The notes: a model not told the origin generated them from the letters alone. Shown: positions 1 through 7,355, numbered from the stretch's first letter. The stretch is 8,593 nucleotides of DNA from a candidate division GN15 bacterium (GCA_014729205.1 WJKG01000121.1:1-8593); one strand, 5' to 3'. Made by a program: numbers and translations.

Positions 1-802
1 CAAGTGCCCCAAAGGCTACAATCATGAGCGGCAGCTGCATGTAGGCCTCGCGCATACCGGCGATGTCAGGATTCATTGATGTGGCACCAATGGCCATGGT
101 AGCAATAACGGAACCCACATAGGACTCGAACAGGTCAGCGCCCATACCGGCCGTGTCTCCCACGTTGTCACCAACATTGTCGGCGATCACGGCAGGGTTG
201 CGCGGGTCATCCTCCGGTATACCCGCCTCAACCTTACCTACCAGGTCAGCACCAACATCGGCAGCCTTGGTGTAAATACCACCGCCGACACGCGCAAACA
301 GGGCAATCGAGGAAGCACCCATGGCGAAACCATTGATAATCCACTGCTGATCAGGATTGCCAAAGAAGTAGTAGGCTATCCCGACACCGATCAAGCCCAA
401 AGAGGCCACCGACATGCCCATAACGGCACCGCCGGAAAATGCAATTGACAGGGCCTTGGGCTGACCGGATTCCTGAGCGGCATGACAGGTACGGACATTT
501 GCCCGAGTAGCAGCCTTCATCCCAATGAACCCGGCGAGCATCGAGCAACCGGCACCGCCCAGGAAGGCGAGGGCCGAGTACTGTCCTATCTTCCAGAACA
601 GCAATACCGCCACCACAATCACGAACACTACCAGGATCGAGTATTCGCGCCTGAGGAACACCATCGCTCCCTTATGAATCTGCTCGGAGATTTCCTTCAT
701 CAGGTCACTGCCAGCGGATCGAGACCTGATCCACATAAACAGTCCCAGAGCGAAAACAAGGCCCGCTCCCCCGATGATTGCAGCTAAAATACCATTATTC
801 AT
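1..802 (-). CDS. hppA: Membrane-bound ion-translocating pyrophosphatase, N-terminal part (cut by window edge)
   Basis: This enzyme hydrolyses pyrophosphate in the cytoplasm and uses the energy to pump H+ or Na+ across the cytoplasmic membrane. The 267 visible residues match the family closely. There is an N-terminal helix (about 4-25), then helices near 54-70, 76-95 and 117-146. The conserved GMKAATRANVRT stretch (94-105) follows, and then the pyrophosphate/Mg site: DVGADLVGKVE (182-192), EDDPRNPA (197-204) and DNVGDNVGD (208-216). The gate segment ADLFES has Asp223 and Glu226. Threonine follows GD at 217, where Val or Cys is more usual. The start is ATG at 802 with GGGAG (812-816) upstream. 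Family members are usually 650-800 residues, so more than half lies off the left edge. The residues that decide K+ dependence are among the missing part. A glutamate at the Glu226 position is known from Na+ pumps and from K+-independent H+ pumps, so the ion cannot be settled here. The family call is very secure. Confidence 0.97.
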   Translation of the reverse strand, partial: MNNGILAAIIGGAGLVFALGLFMWIRSRSAGSDLMKEISEQIHKGAMVFLRREYSILVVFVIVVAVLLFWKIGQYSALAFLGGAGCSMLAGFIGMKAATRANVRTCHAAQESGQPKALSIAFSGGAVMGMSVASLGLIGVGIAYYFFGNPDQQWIINGFAMGASSIALFARVGGGIYTKAADVGADLVGKVEAGIPEDDPRNPAVIADNVGDNVGDTAGMGADLFESYVGSVIATMAIGATSMNPDIAGMREAYMQLPLMIVAFGAL

Positions 803-880
803 CAGCAGCAACTCCCGTTTGAATTAGGTATATCCAAGTGTGTGTAACTCAACCTCATACCCTGTTTAATTTAAGCTGGG

Positions 881-909
881 AATATAGGTTACGCCTCCGG
901 CAAGGGCAA
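881..909 (-). promoter_or_regulatory. Candidate sigma-70 promoter for hppA
   Basis: Read on the minus strand there is TTGCCC (904-909), a 17-base spacer and TATATT (881-886), followed by a leader of about 70 bases to the hppA ATG. Spacing is ideal and the -10 is good, but the -35 matches only in part. It lies between the terminator of the preceding minus-strand gene and hppA, where a promoter is needed. Confidence 0.4.
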
Positions 910-940
910 GCCAAAATTGACTTTTCCGTTGACCTTCGGG

Positions 941-975
941 TCCAAGAAGAAACGGCCCGGCAATCGCCGGGCCGT
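941..975 (-). terminator. Intrinsic terminator of the duplicated-domain lipoprotein gene
   Basis: A perfect 10-bp GC-rich stem (ACGGCCCGGC at 952-961 with GCCGGGCCGT at 966-975) has a 4-base loop. On the minus strand it is followed by TTTCTTCTT. It starts 37 bases after the stop codon of the lipoprotein gene and separates it from hppA, which therefore needs its own promoter. Confidence 0.9.
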
Positions 976-1011
976 CATACACCAATCGAGTGCAATGTGA
1001 TCTTATGTCAT

Positions 1012-2388
1012 CTACTGGGACAGGCGGTTCACTTCCACGAAAACCGACGGAAAACCGTACACACCATCAGGTGTCGCACGAGACCAGTTGTCCATATAGT
1101 ACTCCTGAACAACCAATCCGTCCTGTGTCGTCTGCAATCGCGTCTGGAACTGTGGCAAACCACTCGAGAGCAGAATCAACGGGAAGTTGGCATCGGAATC
1201 GAAATTCATCGGCTCGAGCGTAATCATGCACGAACCGCGCGATACACCATCCACTAATTGCAGCGGTCCGGCGCCACACGGCGTGTCAAAGAAGTCCTCA
1301 CCAGGATATGGTGGCCGACGATCGGACATTGAGTAATCCACACCACTGTCGGCACTATTGACATCCACAAAATAGCCCGTACTCAGCATCTCCCCCGTCT
1401 TGGCGCCGGGGATCCAGAAGTTCCCGGCCACCTCGACCGGCCACGCCGGGAGATTCATGGTGGCGCCACAGCCGTCGATGGCCTCAGACACCACCCAACC
1501 GCGGTACTGCCAGCCGTATTCCGAGTAATCAATGAACAACGTGTCCAGCAGCAAGTAATCACCGTAGATGACACTGTCGACATCATCAGAGGCTGTGTAC
1601 TCCAGATCGAAGTTGTCATTATACGTGTACGGGAAGGTCGAGTCGATCTTAACCTCGGCATCATAACGCACAACCTGACGCGACAGCGTATCCCAGAAAC
1701 CGAAGACCGTGTCGACCGTGTCAAGTCGAATGTTGTAAATGGAGTCGACGTAGGTCGTGAATGTCGTATCCTCGGTCAGCTCAGCGGTAGTGATTGTCCA
1801 ACTATCCAATGAGAGCGTATCCTGAGAGATACCGACCCGCTCCTGGTAGCGCGTGAACCACAGGCCGGAACCGTCATTATCATCCCGACCGCCATCTGAC
1901 GGTGTCTCCATGTTGAACATGGCAGTGGTAAACCACAGCGAATCCGACAATGGGAAACGCATCCGGATCGGGTTCTGGTAGAAAGTCGTAACGGTATCCC
2001 AGAGCATGACTGGACCGGGCGTCGTGCTCGGTGTGCCAGATTGTTCTACCGTAACCATCAACACTTCATAATTGAGGACATCATCGTCCAGGAGGAACTT
2101 GCCCTTGTCGGCCCTGTTGGAGCCATCGGGATTCAGATAGACCTTGCGATCGGAGTTATACGCAAACCGGCCCAGCGAAGTCGCGCTGGAATTCCAGGTG
2201 CTGAAACTCTTGGCTACCCACAGCTCATAGACCAGGCCATCGGGCAGAGTGGGCAGTCTTTCAGCCTTGAGGGTCAACTCGGTACTGTTGGCGGGAACCA
2301 ATACATCCTCCGGTTGCTCACAACCCCAGAGCTGCCAGAGCGCAAGAACTAATACACAACCAACCAACCACTTGAAACGATTTGGCAT
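1012..2388 (-). CDS. Lipoprotein with two RskA-C-like (anti-sigma-K type) beta domains; function unknown
   Basis: A 458-residue exported lipoprotein. Its signal peptide ends in the lipobox LWGC with Cys23 as the lipidated residue. I do not recognise a named family for the whole protein. Residues about 36-130 resemble the extracytoplasmic C-terminal domain of RskA-type anti-sigma factors: LPDGLVYELWVA (48-59), SLGRFAYN (71-78), then MVTVEQSG...GPVMLW (111-130). Residues about 287-410 repeat the same order: YGWQYRGWVV (291-300), LSTGYFVDVN (335-344), then CMITLEP...FPLILLSSG (387-410). A Thr/Asp-rich linker with many DT and DS pairs joins them. Cys307, Cys371 and Cys387 could form a disulphide. 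The zinc-binding anti-sigma domain is absent and no sigma factor is adjacent, so an anti-sigma role is not supported. The start is ATG at 2388, with GGAGGAGG (2398-2405) nine bases upstream. A strong promoter and a terminator make it a single-gene unit. The lipoprotein call is secure; the domain resemblance is from memory. Confidence 0.85.
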   Translation of the reverse strand: MPNRFKWLVGCVLVLALWQLWGCEQPEDVLVPANSTELTLKAERLPTLPDGLVYELWVAKSFSTWNSSATSLGRFAYNSDRKVYLNPDGSNRADKGKFLLDDDVLNYEVLMVTVEQSGTPSTTPGPVMLWDTVTTFYQNPIRMRFPLSDSLWFTTAMFNMETPSDGGRDDNDGSGLWFTRYQERVGISQDTLSLDSWTITTAELTEDTTFTTYVDSIYNIRLDTVDTVFGFWDTLSRQVVRYDAEVKIDSTFPYTYNDNFDLEYTASDDVDSVIYGDYLLLDTLFIDYSEYGWQYRGWVVSEAIDGCGATMNLPAWPVEVAGNFWIPGAKTGEMLSTGYFVDVNSADSGVDYSMSDRRPPYPGEDFFDTPCGAGPLQLVDGVSRGSCMITLEPMNFDSDANFPLILLSSGLPQFQTRLQTTQDGLVVQEYYMDNWSRATPDGVYGFPSVFVEVNRLSQ

Positions 2389-2449
2389 CTACCTCTTCCT
2401 CCTCCGACCGGCCACGGCCAGATAACCTGTATTCAACCAATAATCGCGA

Positions 2450-2479
2450 AGTATAACACCGCCTCTTGGCGACTGTCAA
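2450..2479 (-). promoter_or_regulatory. Strong sigma-70 promoter for the lipoprotein gene
   Basis: On the minus strand there is a consensus TTGACA (2474-2479), an 18-base spacer and TATACT (2450-2455, five of six consensus bases). The leader to the ATG at 2388 would be about 55 bases. The spacer contains a small inverted repeat, CGCC/GGCG (2460-2463 and 2468-2471). Confidence 0.75.
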
Positions 2480-2603
2480 CCCCATTTTGTAAGCCCTTTG
2501 GGCTTTTGATGATAGGACGTCCGAGCAATGCAACTTATCTAAAGAAAACTGCCGCCGAGGTCGATAACTGAGAAAAGCATGCTTTCCGTTATGCCCCAAG
2601 ACG

Positions 2604-2609
2604 AAAGGT
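2604..2609 (+). promoter_or_regulatory. Ribosome binding site supporting a GTG start
   Basis: AAAGGT lies eight bases before the GTG at 2618. The nearby ATG at 2591 meets a stop after six codons, and the zinc-ribbon cysteines begin at the fourth codon after the GTG, so GTG is the natural start. Confidence 0.6.
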
Positions 2610-2617
2610 AGAAGCCA

Positions 2618-4804
2618 GTGAAGAGCTGTTCTCGATGCGGCCAGGACATTCCAAGCTCAGGCTCCAAGTTCTGCCCTAACTGCGGCAACGAGTTAGAAGT
2701 GCAGACCGGTTCCGGTGGGTTGCCCGATGATACCGATGATCTCGAGTTTCAGGTCACCGAGGCGGCCGGCGATAACCCCCAATTGGTGGGACAGGATCCC
2801 GAGCCCCGGAACGACGCCAAAGATGATCTCGGAGTGGTTCCTCCCCACCAACAATCGTCGGATAACCCGCAACCACACCTCTCAGAAACCGAGGGATTCA
2901 AGCCTCTGGATGATCCTGAGGACCAGGACGACTTCACTGGCAGTGTCGCGGATCCAGCCGGTTCCATGCAGGACGAACAACCGGAACTGCTTTCCGAAGG
3001 CTCTCCTTTTGACTCCGACGAGCTCAGCGAGGCTTCTCGCCAGCAACTGGAGCGCCTGAGCGAGGAGGAAATCCAGCAAATCAACCAGCAGATGTACGCC
3101 AAGGCCCAGGTGCCGGATCCGTCCAAGAATGCTCTCTCCGATAAACAGAAGCAGGAACTGGTGGACAAACTCAAAGGGCTCGACCGCCCCTTCGGCAACG
3201 AACCCATCAAGCCCGGCCAGACCAGACCACCTGAGCCCGCAAGCCCGACCGACCACAAGAAACCGACCGAGCCCCCGCCGGCAGCTGCCAAGCCGGACAA
3301 CGCAGCTGAAACGGGCTCAGGCATCAGGATGGCCACACATGGCCAGGGTGTCGCGTACTTCTGGAAGAACTACATCCAGATCATGAGCAATCAGTCGCTC
3401 AAAGCCGAAGACACAGTCGCCGTTGGCAATCGAGTTTACTCACTGAAACCAAAGCAGTTCAATAAGCCCCTGATGATTGGTGGTGGCAGCGCTGTGGTTG
3501 CCATATTACTTATCTTTGTCGCTGTCGCAGTTTTCTCAGGTGGCGGCTCCGGTACCGGTAAGATATTCGGTATCACCCTCGATGCCTACGACCAGCCCTA
3601 TGTCCGCTCCGCTATTATCCGTTTCCCGGAACTCGGCAGCGAGGTCCGATCCGACGCCCAGGGGTTCTTCGCGGTCGACGGGCTGGAAACGGGCACTTAC
3701 AAGATCCAGTACGTTATTGGTAGCCAGGTGCTCAAAACCGATTATGCCACGGTAGTCGATGACAAGGTAACTACCGTCACCCTTCGACCCGAATACGACA
3801 CCGGTGATAGCCAGGTGCAGGAATTCTCCGAGGCGACCGATGAAGCAGAGCCCCAGCCGGCTGGAAAGCAGGAGTCGTCGGCTTCCCAGTCGGCCAAGAA
3901 GTCCAAGAACAAAAGACGTCCCGCCTCACGACCCGGTAGCGTTGTCCTGAACGCCAATGTACAGGATGCAAGACTGGTAATCGACGGCGACGTGCTGGGT
4001 GCGGGCAACCTCACGTACACCGGGATAAAGGCCGGAAAGCACCGCTGGGAGGTCACTGCCGATGGCTATAAGCCTGCCAGTGGTACCTTCCAGCTCGCCT
4101 CAGGGGGCGAACGAATCCTGCAGGTAGAACTGGAGCCGGAAGTGAAGCAAAGGACGCCTGCTGAGCGTGCCCATGATTTCCTCTCCAATGGACGGGAGGC
4201 ACTCCAGAACGGGGACTATGTCAGCGCCACCCAGCAACTGCAGAAGGCCATCAAGCTCGACCCCAGTCTGGCGCCGGCTTATTTCGAACTTGGCGAAGCA
4301 TCGCGCTATGCTGACGACCACCAGGCCGCCTATGATCACTATCTACGTGCCGCCGAGATCTATCGCTTCGGGCAGAAGCGAAATGCCGCGCTGACTGCGT
4401 ATAATCGCGCGATTGAGGTGAATGGCCGGCGAACCGATGCCTATATAGGTCGAGCAGCTCTGTACCTGGATAATGGCTCAGTACAGATTGCCATCGCCGA
4501 TTTGGAAACGGCCGAGGACCTGAACGATGACGACCCACAGGTGCACTACGGTCTGGGCGAAGCGTTCTTCGCCCTCGGCAAGTACAAGAAGGCAGCCAAG
4601 TACTTCGACAAATCGCGCAAGCTTTCGCCGGAAGACCCCTTGCCATACCAGGCCCTCATGCTGTGCTATACTCAGCGCGAGGACGACGACAAAGTTCGCG
4701 ACATCTATGAGGATTTCATGCAGGTTGCATCAGAACAGGATATCAAACGCTTCAGAGCCGACAACGCCTACAGTCAAGTATGGGAGGTTGTCGATTCAGA
4801 GTAA
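2618..4804 (+). CDS. Zinc-ribbon, single-pass membrane protein with carboxypeptidase-regulatory-like, PEGA and TPR domains
   Basis: A 728-residue protein predicted to span the cytoplasmic membrane once. In order: a zinc ribbon with CxxC pairs at Cys4/Cys7 and Cys19/Cys22; an acidic, low-complexity region (about 28-135); two likely helical stretches (138-164 and 172-188); a proline-rich segment (195-225); and a membrane helix (286-306) followed by a Gly/Ser linker. Beyond the membrane are a carboxypeptidase-regulatory-like beta domain (315-392, with SDAQGFFAVDGLETGTYKI typical of it), a charged Lys/Arg-rich linker, a PEGA domain (441-508) and TPRs. The 34-residue TPR units fall at 519-552, 553-586, 607-640, 641-674 and 675-708, with a 20-residue insertion between the second and third. 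The likely topology is zinc ribbon inside and TPRs outside. The family is unknown to me; a scaffold or envelope signalling role is inference. The start is GTG. The two-CW gene begins 23 bases after the stop, which points to an operon. Confidence 0.9.
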   Translation: MKSCSRCGQDIPSSGSKFCPNCGNELEVQTGSGGLPDDTDDLEFQVTEAAGDNPQLVGQDPEPRNDAKDDLGVVPPHQQSSDNPQPHLSETEGFKPLDDPEDQDDFTGSVADPAGSMQDEQPELLSEGSPFDSDELSEASRQQLERLSEEEIQQINQQMYAKAQVPDPSKNALSDKQKQELVDKLKGLDRPFGNEPIKPGQTRPPEPASPTDHKKPTEPPPAAAKPDNAAETGSGIRMATHGQGVAYFWKNYIQIMSNQSLKAEDTVAVGNRVYSLKPKQFNKPLMIGGGSAVVAILLIFVAVAVFSGGGSGTGKIFGITLDAYDQPYVRSAIIRFPELGSEVRSDAQGFFAVDGLETGTYKIQYVIGSQVLKTDYATVVDDKVTTVTLRPEYDTGDSQVQEFSEATDEAEPQPAGKQESSASQSAKKSKNKRRPASRPGSVVLNANVQDARLVIDGDVLGAGNLTYTGIKAGKHRWEVTADGYKPASGTFQLASGGERILQVELEPEVKQRTPAERAHDFLSNGREALQNGDYVSATQQLQKAIKLDPSLAPAYFELGEASRYADDHQAAYDHYLRAAEIYRFGQKRNAALTAYNRAIEVNGRRTDAYIGRAALYLDNGSVQIAIADLETAEDLNDDDPQVHYGLGEAFFALGKYKKAAKYFDKSRKLSPEDPLPYQALMLCYTQREDDDKVRDIYEDFMQVASEQDIKRFRADNAYSQVWEVVDSE

Positions 4805-4827
4805 CAGCTTCAGGAGTACATTAGACA

Positions 4828-5130
4828 ATGCAACACAAGATCAACTGCTGGCAGTTCAAGAACTGCGGCCGGGAACCGGGCGGTGTGATGGCCGACATCC
4901 ACGGTATCTGTCCGGTAACAACGGCCATGAGGTTCGACGGGCTCAACGGTGGCCAGAAAGGTGGCCGTGTCTGTTGGAAGGTTAAGGCAAACAGCCTCGC
5001 CAATGCCCGTCAGATGTGCTGCTTCGGCATCAATTGCCACACCTGTGATTTTCATCGACGAGTGACATTCGAAGAGGCCGATCAGGCCACACCAGCGCTG
5101 GGCGCTGAACCACTGGAAGTGACCGACTAG
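4828..5130 (+). CDS. Small cysteine-rich two-CW domain protein
   Basis: A 100-residue soluble protein with no signal peptide. It shows the pattern of the two-CW domain family: CWQFKNCGRE (7-16, with Cys7 and Cys13), CPVT (Cys28), DGLNGG (37-42), then GGRVCW (45-50, Cys49), and a closing cluster at Cys64, Cys65, Cys70 and Cys73 followed by a basic stretch and EEA. Eight cysteines in 100 residues, spaced as CxxxxxC and CxxC, suggest metal or redox-cofactor binding, which is inference. The family has no assigned function that I know of. The start is ATG with AGGAG (4812-4816) eleven bases upstream. It begins 23 bases after the zinc-ribbon/PEGA/TPR gene, so the two are probably cotranscribed. No clear terminator follows, so some readthrough into the S9 peptidase gene is possible. 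The gene is secure and the family name fairly secure. Confidence 0.88.
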   Translation: MQHKINCWQFKNCGREPGGVMADIHGICPVTTAMRFDGLNGGQKGGRVCWKVKANSLANARQMCCFGINCHTCDFHRRVTFEEADQATPALGAEPLEVTD

Positions 5131-5215
5131 TCGAACTCCCTGGGACAAAGCCCCGCGCCACAATCACTGGTTGGCTGACAGCAAGTACAACACCGTGCCG
5201 CTCTCTGGCCCTTGC

Positions 5216-5244
5216 TTGACAGTCGCGGGACCTCAGAGGACAAT
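5216..5244 (+). promoter_or_regulatory. Candidate sigma-70 promoter for the S9 peptidase gene
   Basis: A consensus TTGACA (5216-5221), a 17-base spacer and GACAAT (5239-5244, four of six consensus bases) lie in the 191-base gap before the peptidase. The leader would be about 70 bases. The first 11 bases, TTGACAGTCGC, are identical to the -35 region of the lipoprotein promoter on the other strand at 2469-2479. Confidence 0.5.
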
Positions 5245-5321
5245 TCGCTTGCATGCGGAACCGATACAGTCTATTCTTCGTACCAGTTGAGAGGACCTAA
5301 GTTACAACTGATGGAGGAATC

Positions 5322-7265
5322 ATGTATCGGAGCCGCAACACCTTACTCGTTCTCGCTCTTGTTCTACTGGTGGCTGCCTCGGTCGCTGCCCAGGGAAGCG
5401 ATGAGGCCAAGTCCCTGCTGCACCAGGGCAAATATGTCCCGGATATCGCTACGTTCCTGCAGATTGGCGCCAACTCTCCCGCCGGTGTCAACTGGGACGA
5501 TGGCACGGTCTACATCACATCCAGTATCTCCGGGTCCAACCAGGTCTACCGCATCAACGAGCATGGCTGGCCCTACCAGCTGACGACCTTTGAAGACGGC
5601 ATAGACTACTTCATCCTCAATCATGCCGGCGATCTCGCGATTGTCGGAGCTGACGTGGGGGGATCGGAGCAGTCCCAGCTCTATTTGATGGATACCGAAA
5701 CAGGTCGCATCATGCAGCTTACTCACTACGAAGATATCCAGTTCGGTTCGGTTGCCTGGTCCAAGGATGACAGCAAGATCTACTTCCGCTCCAACGAAGA
5801 AAATGGCCGCGACTTCCACATCTACGAGATGGACATTACCACCGGCGAACAGAAGAAGATCTTCGGCGACACTGACGGCGTCCACGGCTACCTGGCCATA
5901 GGTGACATCAATCACGACAACAGCAAGATGATCATCTACCGATTCACATCCAACGTGAACAACGAGCTGTACCTGCTGGATGTCGCCTCGGGCGACTACG
6001 AAAAACTCACCGAAGACGACGGTGACGTTATGTATATCTCTCCGACTCTGATGCCCGACGGGGAGACGATCTGGCTGGTTTGCAACGACAACGAGGATGG
6101 CATGGGCCGCCTGGCGAAGATGAAGGTCGGCAGCACCAAGGTCGAGTTCGTCGACGACGGTTGGCTGGACCCCCGCTGGGAGGTCGAAGGGCTCGGATTC
6201 TCCCGCGACTACAAGCACATGGGAGCAACGATCAACGAAGAGGGTTATGTCAGACTGCGCCTGCGCGAAGTTGAGACCGGCAAGGAACTTCCCTCTCCCC
6301 CCCTCGATGGTATCATCGGCGGCGGCATGAGCGACAAGGATGGCAATATCTACATCTCGTTCAACGGCCCGACTCGCGCTCCCGATGTCTGGAAGTGGAA
6401 CCCTGACAGTGAGGAGCTCACTCAGCTGACATTCTCTGCTTATGCCGGTATCGACCGCGAGATCTTCTCGGATCCCTCGCTGGTGAAGTTCGAGAGTTTC
6501 GACGGTCTGGAAGTACCCGCTTTCATGTACCTGCCGCCGAACTACAAGGAAGGCGAGGCGATTCCGTTCATAATCCATGCCCACGGGGGTCCTGAAGGAC
6601 AGTTTCAGCCGTACTTCCAGCGCAATATCCAGTACCTGATCCTCAACGGCTACGGCCTCCTTGCCGTCAACCCGCGCGGATCAAGCGGCTACGGGCTGGA
6701 GTATCTGAACATGGATAACTACAAGAACCGTAAGCACTCTCTGATGGACTACAAGGCCGCCGTCGACTGGCTTATAGAGCAGGGCTACACCGAGAAGGGC
6801 ATGATTGGCATTCGCGGTGGCTCCTATGGTGGTTATGTGGTGCTGGGGATGATTACGGAGTACCCGGAGTTGTTCTCCGCCGCGGTGGACGTGGTCGGTA
6901 TTGCGAACTTCGAGACCTTCCTCAAGAACACCGCCGATTATCGCCGCGCACTGCGTGAATCCGAGTATGGCCCGCTCTCTGATCCCGAGTTCCTGCGCGA
7001 GGTTTCCCCGATTCACAAGGCCCACCTCATCAAGACACCGCTCCTGGTGGTACACGGTGAAAACGATCCCCGAGTGCCCGTTAGCGAAGCCCGACAGATT
7101 ATCGCTGCGGTCGGCGACAATGGTGGTGTAGTGGACTCGCTGATCTTCCCTGACGAAGGTCACGGCACCAGCAAGCGCGTTAACATTATCGCGGAGTATC
7201 GCAAGCAGGTGGAATTCTTTAATCGTCATCTCAAGAAGATGACCGTCGAGGAACCCGAAGGCTAA
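5322..7265 (+). CDS. Exported S9-family (prolyl oligopeptidase type) serine peptidase
   Basis: A 647-residue peptidase of the S9 family, closest in style to the S9C acylaminoacyl/dipeptidyl peptidases. It probably cleaves short peptides in the periplasm or outside the cell. A signal peptide spans 1-23, with likely cleavage VAA|QG. Residues about 45-375 form a beta-propeller with repeating blade patterns, for example QLYLMDTETGRIMQLT and ELYLLDVASGDYEKLT. The C-terminal alpha/beta-hydrolase domain carries HGGP (421-424, oxyanion region), GGSYGGY with catalytic Ser501, HGENDPRVP with Asp582 and DEGHG with His614. All triad residues are present in the usual order, and the length is typical for the family, so it should be active. 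Exact specificity (dipeptidyl, acylaminoacyl or oligopeptidase) cannot be read from this. The start is ATG with GGAGG (5313-5317) four bases upstream. It has its own candidate promoter and a strong terminator. It follows the two-CW gene by 191 bases. Confidence 0.96.
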   Translation: MYRSRNTLLVLALVLLVAASVAAQGSDEAKSLLHQGKYVPDIATFLQIGANSPAGVNWDDGTVYITSSISGSNQVYRINEHGWPYQLTTFEDGIDYFILNHAGDLAIVGADVGGSEQSQLYLMDTETGRIMQLTHYEDIQFGSVAWSKDDSKIYFRSNEENGRDFHIYEMDITTGEQKKIFGDTDGVHGYLAIGDINHDNSKMIIYRFTSNVNNELYLLDVASGDYEKLTEDDGDVMYISPTLMPDGETIWLVCNDNEDGMGRLAKMKVGSTKVEFVDDGWLDPRWEVEGLGFSRDYKHMGATINEEGYVRLRLREVETGKELPSPPLDGIIGGGMSDKDGNIYISFNGPTRAPDVWKWNPDSEELTQLTFSAYAGIDREIFSDPSLVKFESFDGLEVPAFMYLPPNYKEGEAIPFIIHAHGGPEGQFQPYFQRNIQYLILNGYGLLAVNPRGSSGYGLEYLNMDNYKNRKHSLMDYKAAVDWLIEQGYTEKGMIGIRGGSYGGYVVLGMITEYPELFSAAVDVVGIANFETFLKNTADYRRALRESEYGPLSDPEFLREVSPIHKAHLIKTPLLVVHGENDPRVPVSEARQIIAAVGDNGGVVDSLIFPDEGHGTSKRVNIIAEYRKQVEFFNRHLKKMTVEEPEG

Positions 7266-7296
7266 CGCCGCGTCTGCGATTGGAACAGAAACGACA

Positions 7297-7338
7297 ACGG
7301 CCGGTTGAGCTACAAGACTTCAACCGGCCGTTCTTCTG
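7297..7338 (+). terminator. Intrinsic terminator of the S9 peptidase gene, possibly bidirectional
   Basis: A perfect 12-bp stem (ACGGCCGGTTGA at 7297-7308 with TCAACCGGCCGT at 7320-7331) has an 11-base loop and is followed by TTCTTCTGT. It begins 31 bases after the peptidase stop codon. On the minus strand the hairpin is followed by TGTCGTTTCTGTT, so it may also stop transcripts from the convergent YjbQ gene. Confidence 0.88.
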
Positions 7339-7355
7339 TGCTTTGCGATTAGCAA

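Larger units (their letters stand above)
2389..2617. promoter_or_regulatory. Divergent control region with three short palindromes
   Basis: This 229-base gap lies between the lipoprotein gene (leftward) and the zinc-ribbon gene (rightward). It holds the leftward promoter described separately. It also holds AAGCCC-TTT-GGGCTT (2491-2505), the 8-bp palindrome GGACGTCC (2515-2522) and the 12-bp palindrome AAAGCATGCTTT (2574-2585). I found no convincing sigma-70 promoter pointing right. The palindromes lie upstream of the rightward gene and are possible operator sites, which is inference only. Confidence 0.45.

Noticed and set aside
838..1257. A 139-codon open frame on the plus strand
   Set aside because: It runs through the hppA promoter, the terminator hairpin and the antisense of the lipoprotein gene. 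It shows no recognisable domain.
1012..2388. Lipoprotein read as a true anti-sigma factor
   Set aside because: The zinc-binding anti-sigma domain is missing, the N-terminus is a lipoprotein signal and no sigma factor gene is in the window.
2491..2505. AAGCCC-TTT-GGGCTT hairpin as a terminator
   Set aside because: Both flanking genes point away from it, so there is no transcript for it to end. The stem is short and only a few T residues follow.
2749..3336. A 195-codon Ser/Gly-rich open frame on the minus strand
   Set aside because: It is the antisense of the acidic, proline-rich linker of the zinc-ribbon gene. The Ser-rich composition reflects the biased coding sequence opposite.
5124..5133. 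CGACTAGTCG palindrome across the two-CW stop codon
   Set aside because: It is ten bases with no loop and no T tract. It looks like coincidence at the end of a gene and is not a terminator.
5364..6584. A 406-codon open frame on the minus strand
   Set aside because: It lies entirely opposite the S9 peptidase gene. Its translation is a low-information Val/Asp-rich sequence with no family pattern, as expected from the antisense of a high-GC gene, and I see no ribosome site.
6681..7229. A 182-codon open frame on the minus strand
   Set aside because: It is antisense to the catalytic domain of the S9 peptidase, whose triad motifs clearly define the plus strand as coding.
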